Positions 23,143 to 31,694 of a DNA stretch of 34,884 nucleotides are shown piece by piece. Location of the stretch: contig DEIC01000033.1 of NCBI GenBank assembly GCA_002352285.1, forward strand, positions 1-34,884, given 5' to 3'. Origin of the DNA: Alphaproteobacteria bacterium UBA2784. GTDB lineage: Bacteria; Pseudomonadota; Alphaproteobacteria; Micropepsales; Micropepsaceae. Numbering within the stretch: position 1 is the first letter of the stretch; every line of letters starts with the position of its first letter. Under the pieces are notes generated by a model that made no database searches, had not been told where the DNA came from, and was given only the letters and a program-made list of their open reading frames with translations. The translations under genes and the position numbers were made by a program.

Positions 23143-24816
23143 TCACACCCCCAACTTGCCCGGGTTCATGATGCCTTTGGGGTCGAGAGTGGATTTGAGG
23201 GCGCGCAAGATTGCCATGCCGGTTTCGCCCTTCTCACCCGCCAGCCAGGGGGCGTGATCGCAGCCAGCGCCGTGGTGGTGCGAGATGGTGCCGCCATGGG
23301 CTGCAATCGCGTCTGACGCCGCCTTCTTGATTGCCTGCCACTGCGCCATTTCATCGCTCGCGCGGCGCGGAAAGATGAAGGTGAAATAGAGGCTGGCGCC
23401 ATCGGGATAGGAATGGCTGATGTGGCCCATCACGATGCCGCGCGCGCCGGGCACAGGCGCATTCGCCCGCATCGCCCCTTCCAGCGCCGCGCGCACTTTC
23501 TCGTGCAGATTTTCCACATTTGACCAGCGCGTTGCCGTTTCCAGCGTGTCCACACCGACGCCATGATCCATCAGCGGATCACGCAGATAGGGCCCGTGGA
23601 AGCGGCCCGCATACCAGCTTTCGGCCGGCTTTCGCCCCACATAAAGCCCGTTCAGGCGCCTGATGATGCGGCGCGCCTCGTCTGCGGCGCGCGGGGCCTC
23701 GTCACGCTCGCCCTCGGTTCCGACAATCAGCGCGCAGCGCTTTTCGGCAAGGCCGTGGCGGCGCAGATACGCTGCCTCGATGCGGCGCTTGAACGAGGGC
23801 GCTTCACCGATGCGGCCAAAGGTTTGATAGAAGCGCGTCTCCTCCTCGTCTGACAGGCGCATCGAGGCGATGTCGATGCCGCTTTGGGCCAGCGTGCGCA
23901 CGGCCTCGGCCCCCTCTGCAAAGCTGCGGAAAAGATACGCGCGCAGATCACGATGCGCGGGCTGGGGCCGCACGCGGAAGGTGGCATCGGCGATCACGCC
24001 CAGCGTGCCCTCTGACCCCGCCACCAGATCGGTCAGGCGCGGACCTGCGGCAGAGGCCGGATATTCCTCGGTTGCCCATGCGCCCGCAGGCGTGATGACG
24101 CGGGCCGAGACCAGCCAGTGTTCCGCCTTGCCATAGCGGTTGGATTGCTGGCCCGCGCCGCGCGCTGCAATCCATCCGCCCAGGGTCGAGAACTCGAACG
24201 ATTGCGGGTAATGGCCAAGCGTGACGCCCTGCGCCTGCAGCGCACGCTCCAGATCCGGGCCATAGATTCCCGCCTCTGCCGTTGCTGTCATTGACTGGCG
24301 ATCAACGGCAATGAGGCGGTTCATGCGCGTCATGTCGAGCGCGATCAGCGCCGTTTGCCCCGGCGCGCGCAGCGGCGTCATGCCACCCACCACAGAGGTT
24401 GCGCCACCGCAGGGAATGACTGCGATGGCACTGTCGCCCGCCAGTTTCAGAATGGCGGCAATGTCATCGCTGTTGCGCGGATAGACAATGGCGTCTGGCG
24501 CATCTTCAATCGCGCCGCTGCGCATCGCCAGAAGATCGGCATAGGAGCGGCCGCGCGCGTGAAAGGCGCGATCCTCCTTCGCCGTCACCACATTGGCGGA
24601 GCCGACAATGGCGGTCAGTGCCGCCAGCGCCTCTGCCGACAGGCGCGGTGGCGGCAGATTGATCTGCTCCAGCTTCAGCGCCGGTGTAGCGGTGAGCGCG
24701 GGCATGGCCAATTCGCTCTCCAGCCAGCGCCAGACTTCCGGGCGGCTGGAGACATGATCCTCCATCGCGATCAGGCCCCAGCCATTCCAGCGCAGGCGGT
24801 CACGGTTGATGGTCAT
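23143..24816 (-). CDS. FAD-linked oxidase, alkylglycerone-phosphate synthase-like
   Basis: 557 residues. The N-terminus has RWNGWG (9-14), a hallmark of alkyldihydroxyacetonephosphate synthases. The PCMH-type FAD domain (about 110-290) includes YPRNSDDIAAIL and PCGGATSVVGG. The C-terminal cap domain carries the AGPS-type active-site histidines SHHHGAGCDHAPWL and an upstream LYFTFIF segment with the conserved tyrosine; it ends DPKGIMNPGKLG, as in FAD-linked oxidases. AGPS swaps the acyl chain of acyl-DHAP for an alkyl chain to begin ether lipids (family knowledge). Bacterial relatives may instead oxidise a hydroxyacid. It follows the lipid kinase by 14 nt and is third in the glpD-kinase-AGPS operon, which favours glycerolipid chemistry. 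Confidence 0.82.
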   Translation of the reverse strand: MTINRDRLRWNGWGLIAMEDHVSSRPEVWRWLESELAMPALTATPALKLEQINLPPPRLSAEALAALTAIVGSANVVTAKEDRAFHARGRSYADLLAMRSGAIEDAPDAIVYPRNSDDIAAILKLAGDSAIAVIPCGGATSVVGGMTPLRAPGQTALIALDMTRMNRLIAVDRQSMTATAEAGIYGPDLERALQAQGVTLGHYPQSFEFSTLGGWIAARGAGQQSNRYGKAEHWLVSARVITPAGAWATEEYPASAAGPRLTDLVAGSEGTLGVIADATFRVRPQPAHRDLRAYLFRSFAEGAEAVRTLAQSGIDIASMRLSDEEETRFYQTFGRIGEAPSFKRRIEAAYLRRHGLAEKRCALIVGTEGERDEAPRAADEARRIIRRLNGLYVGRKPAESWYAGRFHGPYLRDPLMDHGVGVDTLETATRWSNVENLHEKVRAALEGAMRANAPVPGARGIVMGHISHSYPDGASLYFTFIFPRRASDEMAQWQAIKKAASDAIAAHGGTISHHHGAGCDHAPWLAGEKGETGMAILRALKSTLDPKGIMNPGKLGV

Positions 24817-24830
24817 GGTGTTTCCCCCGC

Positions 24831-25775
24831 TTACACGCGCAATTGCAGCGCGCCCGGCATGATGGTGAAAGTGGCGGGCAGCTGGCCGGGCTGTTCGCCA
24901 TCAAGCTCGATCAGCACCGGCCCGGCATTGGCCTTGTCGCCGCCAATGGGGGCTGCAATCACGCGCTGACCGCGCATCACTTTCACGCGCGGGTTCCTGA
25001 TGTGATCGCCGGTATAGATCGTATTCAGCTCGCGCAGCACGTCGCGCCTGGGCCCGCCCGCCAGCACGATGATGTCAAAAAGCCCGTCGGCGGGGTCGGC
25101 ATCGGGCGCCACCATCATGCCGCCACCGAAAAATTTTCCGTTGCAGATGGCGACAGTCGACATGTCCACCTCGTCGTCAAACGCGCCATCGACTTTCAGG
25201 CGGATGCGCTTGGAGCGATACGTCAGCGCCGCCTTCGCCGAATTGAAGAAATAGGCAAAACGCCCGCCGAACATTTTTGACAGGCGCGCGCGATTGACGG
25301 CATTCACTACCGCGCCGGAAAGGCCAAAGCTGCCGATATTTATGAAGTGGCGATGGATGGTTTTACCCTTTGCAGACATCAGCGTCACATGCGCCACGTC
25401 GATGGGGCGCGCCCTGGCCGCGGCGATGCGGGCAATTGTCTTCGCCATGTCGTCATCAAGGCCGAAGGTGCGCTTGAAATCGCCACCCGTGCCCGACATC
25501 AGGGGCGAGAAACTGGCCGCCGGGCTGATGGCGCGGCCATGCTCGAAAAACCCGTTGACGCATTCGCTGATCGTGCCATCGCCCCCCACGCCGATGATGT
25601 GCGTTGCGCCGCGCTTCAGCACTTCGCGGGTCAGGCGCTCGGCCGCCAGCGGCGCATCGGTCAGCAGCAATTGCGTTTCACCCAAGGCTGCATTCAGACG
25701 GGTGCGGATTTCACCCACGCGCGCCTTGGTGCGGCCGCCGCCTGATCGCGGATTGATGATGGCATAACGGGTCAT
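24831..25775 (-). CDS. Diacylglycerol kinase-type lipid kinase
   Basis: 314 residues of the DAGK catalytic (YegS/DgkB-like) family. The N-terminal nucleotide domain has INPRSGGGRTK (7-17) and the GVGGDGTISECVNG motif (about 62-75) with the GGDGT ATP loop; SGTGGDFKRTFG (about 94-105) continues the active site. The C-terminal beta-sandwich (about 130-300) ends in the usual strand region with VLIELDGEQPG. It would phosphorylate a diacylglycerol, alkylglycerol or similar lipid alcohol with ATP at the inner membrane face. It overlaps glpD by 4 nt (ATGA), so translation is coupled. Which lipid is used is open, but the AGPS-like and GlpD neighbours suggest a glycerol-based substrate. Confidence 0.88.
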   Translation of the reverse strand: MTRYAIINPRSGGGRTKARVGEIRTRLNAALGETQLLLTDAPLAAERLTREVLKRGATHIIGVGGDGTISECVNGFFEHGRAISPAASFSPLMSGTGGDFKRTFGLDDDMAKTIARIAAARARPIDVAHVTLMSAKGKTIHRHFINIGSFGLSGAVVNAVNRARLSKMFGGRFAYFFNSAKAALTYRSKRIRLKVDGAFDDEVDMSTVAICNGKFFGGGMMVAPDADPADGLFDIIVLAGGPRRDVLRELNTIYTGDHIRNPRVKVMRGQRVIAAPIGGDKANAGPVLIELDGEQPGQLPATFTIMPGALQLRV

Positions 25776-27430
25776 GTTGCCATCGCTTCGCCGTCGATCA
25801 TCAGGCGCGCCTCAACGGTTTCAATCTCGCTTCGGGTTTTTTCTGCCGTCCAGCCATGGTGACGCGCCATGATGGCGGCCGCCGCCTCTATGGTGGCGCT
25901 GCCCGGATGACCCAGGGTGGCGATGCCCGTGCGCCGGAACAGGGCGTCCTCCAGCGTCATGGCCATTTCATGGGTCGCAGCAAAACGGATCTGGGCGGCG
26001 ATATCCGGCAATTCGTTCGACAGGCGGCGCGCGCCATCGCCGCCACCTTCGGCAACAACCGCATCCAGCATGACGCCGTGATTGCGGGCGAGCACGCGGA
26101 TCGTCTCTCCATCAAGTCCGGGGTGGCGCCTGCCCGCCGCCGTTACAAACGCGTTGAAGTTGCCGGTGCTTTCGCCCTGCAGCGGCAGATTCGCTGTGGC
26201 GGCGCGCGGCAGTGACCGGTTGAGGCGCCTGGCGGCAACGCTCAACGCCTTTTCCGCAAGGCTGCGCGAGGTGGTCCATTTGCCGCCAACAGCAGAGATC
26301 AGACCCTTCAGCCCCTCCTCTGCCTCGTGGTCAAAGACTTCCGATTTGCGGCTGGCGCCATAGGAGTCCTTTGAGCCGTCATCGACCAGCGGACGCAGGC
26401 CCGCATAGGCGGCGCGCACATCGCTGCGCGACAGCTTTGCATTCGGCAACAGCGCATTGGTCGTGGCGATCAGGCCTGCAATATCCGCCTCGGTGGGGCG
26501 CACCTGGTCGGGCGGGCCTTCATAGACCGTATCCGTGGTACCGATGATGTTGCAGCCGCGCCAGGGCAGCACGAACAGATGGCTCTTGGGCGCCACCAGC
26601 GCCAAAGCATGGGTGCTGACGAGTCTGCGTGTGATGATGTGAATGCCCTTGGAGCGGATCAGGCCGTGCGAGGCCTTGCCGCCCTCTGCCTCACCCATCA
26701 CCAGATCGGCCCACGGGCCTGCCGCATTGATGGTGAGCGCACCGCGAATATCGTGCGACGTGCCGGTGATCCGGTCGCGCACGCGCACGCCGGTGATGGT
26801 TGCGCCCTCGCGCAGAAAAGATTGCACTTCGGCATAGTTTGCCAATTGCGCCCCGGCGCGCGCTGCATCAACAAGACAGGCAAGGCCCAGACGCTCGGGC
26901 GCATACATCTGGCAATCGTAATAAAGCTGACCACCCTCCAGCGCATCGCTCGCAAGAACAGGTTCGGCGGTGGCGGCTTCCTCGCGCGAGAGGCGGCGAT
27001 GGCGCGGCAGGCGCTGATCTTCATCGTCAAGCCAGCGCCGGTCAAAGCTGAGAAGATCATAGAGCGTCAGCCCCATGCCCAGCATATTGGTGGCGGCATT
27101 GCCGCGCGTCAGGGGCACGATGAAGGGCAGCGGATAGACCAGATGCGGCGCAATGCGCTCCCAGATGCGCCGCTCGCGCAGGGACTCGCGGATCAATCCG
27201 AATTCAAGGTTTTTCAGATAGCGCAGCCCGCCATGCACCAGCTTGGAGGTTGCCGAACTGGTGGCGTGGCTGAAATCCTTTTTCTCGATCAGCGCCACGG
27301 AAAGGCCGCGCAGGGCCGCATCGCGGGCAATGCAGCTGCCGGTAATGCCGCCGCCGATGATGACAAGATCAAAGACCTTGCGCGTCATCGCGTCCAGATT
27401 GCGGGTCAGGGGCAAGGCGACAGGCGGCAT
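25772..27430 (-). CDS. glpD: Aerobic glycerol-3-phosphate dehydrogenase
   Basis: A membrane-associated flavoenzyme that oxidises sn-glycerol-3-phosphate to DHAP and feeds electrons to quinone. 552 residues from the ATG at 27430; this keeps the RNLDAMTRKVFDL lead-in that family members share, whereas the Met at 27388 would cut it and the start at 27562 adds an unrelated 44 residues. The FAD motif is IIGGGITGSCIARDAAL, followed by DFSHATSSATSKLVHGGLRYL, a strong GlpD signature. SKGIHII and LVAPKSHLFVLPWRG lie in the substrate domain, and a C-terminal helical domain spans about 400-545. It is first in an operon with a lipid kinase and an AGPS-like enzyme, which use or affect the same G3P/DHAP pool. 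Confidence 0.93.
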   Translation of the reverse strand: MPPVALPLTRNLDAMTRKVFDLVIIGGGITGSCIARDAALRGLSVALIEKKDFSHATSSATSKLVHGGLRYLKNLEFGLIRESLRERRIWERIAPHLVYPLPFIVPLTRGNAATNMLGMGLTLYDLLSFDRRWLDDEDQRLPRHRRLSREEAATAEPVLASDALEGGQLYYDCQMYAPERLGLACLVDAARAGAQLANYAEVQSFLREGATITGVRVRDRITGTSHDIRGALTINAAGPWADLVMGEAEGGKASHGLIRSKGIHIITRRLVSTHALALVAPKSHLFVLPWRGCNIIGTTDTVYEGPPDQVRPTEADIAGLIATTNALLPNAKLSRSDVRAAYAGLRPLVDDGSKDSYGASRKSEVFDHEAEEGLKGLISAVGGKWTTSRSLAEKALSVAARRLNRSLPRAATANLPLQGESTGNFNAFVTAAGRRHPGLDGETIRVLARNHGVMLDAVVAEGGGDGARRLSNELPDIAAQIRFAATHEMAMTLEDALFRRTGIATLGHPGSATIEAAAAIMARHHGWTAEKTRSEIETVEARLMIDGEAMAT

Positions 27431-27546
27431 ATCTGGCAGATCCGGGTGGAAGAAGCGTGCAGACGCCCCTCCCCCATCGAAGGCGCCCACAAAGCCCGGC
27501 AAAGGCCGGAATCGGGCAAGGCTTCCGGTCTGCCACCCATAAGTCA

Positions 27547-27619
27547 ATGCCCAAGCGGTCATGCCGCAGCGCCTGCCAGTGATTTACGGGGCTGGCGCGC
27601 GGCTGCTAGGCTTGGGCAT
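27547..27619. promoter_or_regulatory. Widely spaced 10-bp inverted repeat between glpD and the hydrolase operon
   Basis: atgcccaagc (27547-27556) and gcttgggcat (27610-27619) are perfect inverted repeats 53 bp apart, inside the 217-bp gap between two divergent operons. They could be paired operator half-sites or a chance match; no known regulator motif is recognised. I see no terminator or ORF in this gap. Confidence 0.3.
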
Positions 27620-27647
27620 CCATCATCCCTCACTCAGGATATCCAAA

Positions 27648-28562
27648 ATGCCGCAGATCAAAGCCAACGGCCTTTCCTTTGAGTACGACACATTTGGCAA
27701 GGCCGGTGATCCCGCCGTGCTGTTCATCATGGGCTTTGCCGCCCAGATGACCGCCTGGCCCGAGGCCCTGATGAAGTCGATTGCGGGCGAGGGTTTCCAC
27801 GTCATCCGGTTCGATAACCGCGACATCGGCAAGTCGCAATATCTTGACCATCTGGGCGTGCCGGATGTGATGGCAGCAATGGGCTCGCTGATGACCGGCA
27901 TCCCCTTTACCGGTGCGCCCTATACGCTGAACGACATGGCGAAGGATGCTGCCGAGTTGCTGGGTGCGCTCAACATCCGCGATGCCCATATTGTTGGCGC
28001 ATCCATGGGCGGCATGATTGCGCAGCTGGTGGCGATCAATCATCCGGGCGTTACGCGCTCGATGACCTCGATCATGTCAACGACCGGCAATCCCGCCATG
28101 CCGCAGGCAACGCCCGAGGCGATGACGGCGCTGATTACGCCGCCCGCCGATACATCGCGCGAGACGCGCATTGCGCATGGCATGAAGATGATCCGCGCCA
28201 TCGGCAGCCCCGGCAATCTGGCGGCCACAGAAGAAGAACTGAAGGTGACGGTGACGGCGGCGGTTGACCGCGCGCCCTATCACCCCGAAGGCATTTCGCG
28301 CCAGCTCTGCGCCATCCTTGCCTCGCCACCGCGTAATGCGATGCTGAAAAACCTGCGCATGCCGGCGATGGTGCTGCACGGCATGGATGATCCGCTGGTG
28401 CGCGTGGAGGCCGGGCGCGATACGGCGGCCTCGATCCCCGGCTGCCGCCTTGTTGAAGTGCCAGGCATGGGCCACGATTTCTCGAATGCGCTGGTGCCGA
28501 TCTATCACAAGCATCTTTCCGCGTTCCTGAAAGATGCGGAATCGCGCGCCAAGGCGGCCTGA
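27648..28562 (+). CDS. Alpha/beta-fold hydrolase, first of a tandem pair
   Basis: 304 residues from the ATG at 27648, with AGGAT 8 nt upstream. The alpha/beta hydrolase core shows the oxyanion region FIMGFAAQM (26-34), RFDNRDIGKSQ, the nucleophile elbow GASMGG with Ser119, the acid Asp in VLHGMDDPLVR, and the base His in PGMGHDFSNAL. This pattern resembles methylesterase-type hydrolases (RdmC-like) and related small-ester lipases. No signal peptide. It is 5 nt upstream of a clear paralogue (shared SQMT/AQMT-WP, RFDNRD-G-SQ and SMGGMIAQLVA blocks), so the two arose by duplication. The substrate is unknown. Confidence 0.87.
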   Translation: MPQIKANGLSFEYDTFGKAGDPAVLFIMGFAAQMTAWPEALMKSIAGEGFHVIRFDNRDIGKSQYLDHLGVPDVMAAMGSLMTGIPFTGAPYTLNDMAKDAAELLGALNIRDAHIVGASMGGMIAQLVAINHPGVTRSMTSIMSTTGNPAMPQATPEAMTALITPPADTSRETRIAHGMKMIRAIGSPGNLAATEEELKVTVTAAVDRAPYHPEGISRQLCAILASPPRNAMLKNLRMPAMVLHGMDDPLVRVEAGRDTAASIPGCRLVEVPGMGHDFSNALVPIYHKHLSAFLKDAESRAKAA

Positions 28563-28567
28563 GCGCC

Positions 28568-29461
28568 ATGCCGGACGCACAGGTGAACGGCGTCAAACTG
28601 CATTATGCAGTGGACGGACCGGCAGGCGGCGTGCCGCTGGTCATCATTCAGGGCTTCGGCTCACAGATGACGTCGTGGCCCGCCACCCTGCATGAGGGGC
28701 TGGTGGCCAATGGCCATCGCGTGATCCGGTTTGATAACCGCGATGTGGGATTGAGCCAGAAGTTTTCGGGCATTCCCGATGCGCGCGCGGCAGCCAAGGC
28801 GCTGGCGGCGGGCGAAAAACCCGTCGTGCCCTATACGCTGGCCGACATGGCTGATGATGTGGCGGCGCTTCTGGATCATCTCGGCGTTGCGTCTGCCCAT
28901 GTGGCCGGTGGCTCCATGGGTGGCATGATCGCGCAGCTGGTGGCGCTGCGCCATCGGCCCCGCGTGCGCAGCCTCATTTCGATTTTCTCGACCACGAGCG
29001 ATCCCTCTCTGCCGCGCTCATCGCCCGAGGCGCAAGCTGCCCTGATGGCGCCGCCGCCGTCTCAATCAAAGGACGACGTGGTGGCGCATACGCTGAAGAA
29101 CCGGCGCGTCTATGCCTCGACGGCCTGGCCGTTTGATGAGGCCTTCTGGCGCGCGAATGTCTCGTCCAATTTCGACCGCGCCTATTTTCCCGAGGGTCAG
29201 GCGCGGCAATGGGCAGCGATCATGGCCACACCATATCGCACGGATGCACTGAAGGCGTTGCGCGTGCCAACGCTGGTGCTGCACGGTACGGCCGATGTGT
29301 TGATCCCGCCCGAGGCCGGCGTTCATACCGCCCAATGCATTCCGGGCGCACGGCTGACACTGATTGAGGGCTGGGGGCATGACATGCCGCCGGTCTTCAT
29401 GCCGCATCTGATCGCCTACATCTCCCGTTTCACCGCCGATGTAGAGGCTTCGCGCACATGA
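28568..29461 (+). CDS. Alpha/beta-fold hydrolase, second of a tandem pair
   Basis: 297 residues. It has the same layout as the gene before it: IIQGFGSQMTSWP (26-38), RFDNRDVGLSQ, nucleophile elbow GGSMGG with Ser116, the late acid region LHGTADVLIPPEAG, and His in GWGHDMPPV. Differences cluster in the lid region (about 130-200: PPPSQSKDDVVAHTLKNRR and AWPFDEAFWRANV), so substrate choice has probably diverged from its paralogue. The start is 5 nt after the first hydrolase stop, and the end overlaps the epimerase gene by 4 nt (ATGA), placing all three in one operon. Confidence 0.87.
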   Translation: MPDAQVNGVKLHYAVDGPAGGVPLVIIQGFGSQMTSWPATLHEGLVANGHRVIRFDNRDVGLSQKFSGIPDARAAAKALAAGEKPVVPYTLADMADDVAALLDHLGVASAHVAGGSMGGMIAQLVALRHRPRVRSLISIFSTTSDPSLPRSSPEAQAALMAPPPSQSKDDVVAHTLKNRRVYASTAWPFDEAFWRANVSSNFDRAYFPEGQARQWAAIMATPYRTDALKALRVPTLVLHGTADVLIPPEAGVHTAQCIPGARLTLIEGWGHDMPPVFMPHLIAYISRFTADVEASRT

Positions 29462-30429
29462 AGATTTTCGTCACCGGCGCTTCCGGCTTTGTGGGCGGCG
29501 CCTTTGTGCGCGCGATGGTCGGCACGCATGAATTGCTGGCGATGTCGCGCTCGGAGAAATCCGATGCCGCCATCCGCGCGCTAGGCGCAACGCCGGTGCG
29601 CTGCGAACTGGGCAAGGTTGCGCCCGGGGAGATCAAGGGTGTGGACGTGATCGTCCATTGCGCGGCCTATGTGGAGGAGTGGGGGCCGTGGTCTGCCTAT
29701 TGGCAGGCGAATGTGATCGGCACACAGCAATTGCTGGATGCAGCGAAGAAGGCGGGTGTCAAACGATTTGTGCATGTGGGCACAGAGGCCGCTTTGTTCC
29801 ACGGACAGGACATGATCGATGTGGACGAGACGGCGCCTCTGTCGCTCAACTCGCCCTTTCCCTATTCACGCTCGAAGGCCCATGCCGAAAAGGCCGTGCG
29901 CGCCGCCAATGATCCGGGCCGCGGGTTTGAGACCATCATCATCCGCCCGCGCTTTGTTTGGGGGCCGGGCGATGTGACGCTGGTGCCGGTCATCAAAGAG
30001 ATGGCGGCGCAAGGCAAGTTTGCCTGGATTGATGGCGGAAGAGTGAAAACCTCCACCACCTATATCGGCAATCTGGTGCATGCGCTGGAATGCGCACTGA
30101 CCAAGGGCCGCACAGGCGAGGCCTATTTCGTGCTGGACGGCAGACCGGTTGAGTTTCGCGATTTCGTCACGCGCATGATGAAGGCGGCGGGCGTTACCCT
30201 GCCATCAAAGTCGGTGCCGGGTTTTGTGGTGCGCGGACTTGCCGGTGTGACCGAGCCGCTGTGGCGGCTCTTCCGCGTCAAGTCAAAGCCGCCGATGACG
30301 CGCTTTACGGCGGCGATCATGTCGCGCCACTGCATCCTGAAAGATGACAGGGCGCGCCGGGAGCTCTCTTACCAACCGCCTTTTACAGTCGATGCGGGTC
30401 TGGCGGAGATGGCAAAGGCGCAGTGGTGA
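29458..30429 (+). CDS. NAD(P)-dependent epimerase/dehydratase (extended SDR, 3beta-HSD-like)
   Basis: 323 residues of the extended short-chain dehydrogenase fold. The nucleotide motif is FVTGASGFVGGAF (4-16), the downstream Rossmann element VIVHCAAYVEEWG, the catalytic pair YSRSKAHAEKAV (Tyr-x3-Lys, about 140), and the IIRPRFVWGPGD strand typical of the 3beta-hydroxysteroid dehydrogenase/isomerase-like branch. The C-terminal half (FVLDGRPVEFRDFVTRMM onwards) is the substrate domain. A sterol, sugar or hydroxyl-lipid substrate is possible; none can be named. It ends the three-gene operon with the two hydrolases and is convergent with the TAXI gene (3-bp gap). Confidence 0.85.
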   Translation: MKIFVTGASGFVGGAFVRAMVGTHELLAMSRSEKSDAAIRALGATPVRCELGKVAPGEIKGVDVIVHCAAYVEEWGPWSAYWQANVIGTQQLLDAAKKAGVKRFVHVGTEAALFHGQDMIDVDETAPLSLNSPFPYSRSKAHAEKAVRAANDPGRGFETIIIRPRFVWGPGDVTLVPVIKEMAAQGKFAWIDGGRVKTSTTYIGNLVHALECALTKGRTGEAYFVLDGRPVEFRDFVTRMMKAAGVTLPSKSVPGFVVRGLAGVTEPLWRLFRVKSKPPMTRFTAAIMSRHCILKDDRARRELSYQPPFTVDAGLAEMAKAQW

Positions 30430-30432
30430 GGA

Positions 30433-31473
30433 TCAGCGCCAGGGCGCCAGGGTCGGCACTTTCTCGCCGAGGTAAAAGCGCAGCGCGCCCTCGTGCAGCG
30501 GCAACGGCAAATTCGCCTGCGCCGTGTCGAGGCGGATGAAGCGGCCCATGGGATGGCCGGAATCAAGCAATGGCCGGTTATCGGGGTTCCAGAGTGCGCG
30601 CGTAATCGCGAAGACCAGGTCAGGCGACGCACTTTGGCTCACCACCCAGACAGCAGGCACAGACACCGTTTCAACCGCGCCCAGCCCCTCATACGTGCCT
30701 TCGGGGATGACGGCGCGCTGCATCGTTTCCTTTTCGCCAAGCAGTGTCTCTGCCCCTTTGCCATCGACTGGCAGCAGACGCACCTGGCCCTGTCGTGCAG
30801 CCTCCTCCAGCACACCCAAGGGCGCGCCACCGACAAAGAAGAAGGCGTCAAGCTCGCCCGCCACCAGCTTCTGCATCGAGGTTTCTACATTGTCGGTCGA
30901 AAGCGTGACGCGGCGTTCGGCAATTTTGAACGCCTTCAGAATCGCGCGCGCGGTTGCATGCGTGCCGGAGCCGGGCACATCAATCGACACGCGCTTGCCC
31001 TTCAGATCGGCAATCGTCTGAAGCGTGCTTGCTGCCGGCACAACAACATGCACGGTTTCGGGAAAGAGGGCGGCAATCGCGCGCAGATTTGAAAGGGGGC
31101 CGCCCTTTTCAAACTCGCCACGGCCAGCCAATGCGTCAGCTGCCAGATCACCCTGGGCAATTGCCGATTCCACACGCCCTTCAGCGACAGCGCGCAGATT
31201 GGCAACCGAACCCTCTGACGCGCGGGCAGCCGCAAACAGACCGGCTGGCCCGCAACGCCCCTCCGCCTCGCAGCGCGCGACACCGGGTGGATGGCTGATG
31301 ATGGAGGCCAGCATCTGGCCGATCGGATAATACGTGCCCGCCGATGAGCCGGTGAGGATCTGGAATGACAGGCGCGGCGGATCGCCCTGGGGCACCGATC
31401 CCATCGCCCACACGCCTGCCGCCGCAGAAGCGGCAAGGACGGTGACGGCGATCATCCGGGTCAGAAAACGCAT
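30433..31473 (-). CDS. TAXI-family TRAP transporter solute-binding protein
   Basis: 346 residues from the ATG at 31473, which gives a proper signal sequence (RFLTRMIAVTVLAASAAAGVWA, shown as positions 2-23); the longer frame upstream does not. The mature part begins with the TAXI signature LSFQILTGSSAGTYYPIGQMLASII and has LKGKRVSIDVPGSGTHATARAIL and the FFFVGGAPLGVLEE segment. TAXI proteins bind small acids in the periplasm and hand them to a DctQM-type membrane permease fusion. No permease gene is next to it here, so the partner must lie elsewhere or be absent. It has its own upstream region of about 220 bp, shared with tadD. Confidence 0.88.
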   Translation of the reverse strand: MRFLTRMIAVTVLAASAAAGVWAMGSVPQGDPPRLSFQILTGSSAGTYYPIGQMLASIISHPPGVARCEAEGRCGPAGLFAAARASEGSVANLRAVAEGRVESAIAQGDLAADALAGRGEFEKGGPLSNLRAIAALFPETVHVVVPAASTLQTIADLKGKRVSIDVPGSGTHATARAILKAFKIAERRVTLSTDNVETSMQKLVAGELDAFFFVGGAPLGVLEEAARQGQVRLLPVDGKGAETLLGEKETMQRAVIPEGTYEGLGAVETVSVPAVWVVSQSASPDLVFAITRALWNPDNRPLLDSGHPMGRFIRLDTAQANLPLPLHEGALRFYLGEKVPTLAPWR

Positions 31474-31694
31474 GGGCGAAAGGCGGATCGAAAGAGCTGT
31501 GTGGGGGAAGGTAAACAAAGTCTTGCAGCAGGAAAGAGCAAACGCCCCCATTCGGGCCGAAAAAGGGCATCTGGTGCCCTTCCATCACGCCACTTTCGCC
31601 AGATGCGGCAAAGGCTTCGCTTATGCTTAAGGCTTTGGTGATGGCCGGGGTGGATGATGGGGGTGAAAAGCCCTGTCAGCGGTGAGCTTCGCCC

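Noticed and set aside
27467..27478. Possible third copy of the cctccccc repeat
   Set aside because: Only one arm is present and no pairing partner lies near; not the 8-142 element.
31563..31581. 7-bp hairpin (aagggca, loop tctgg, tgccctt) between the TAXI gene and tadD
   Set aside because: Both genes start from this gap, so no terminator is needed here, and no T-run follows. Probably chance.
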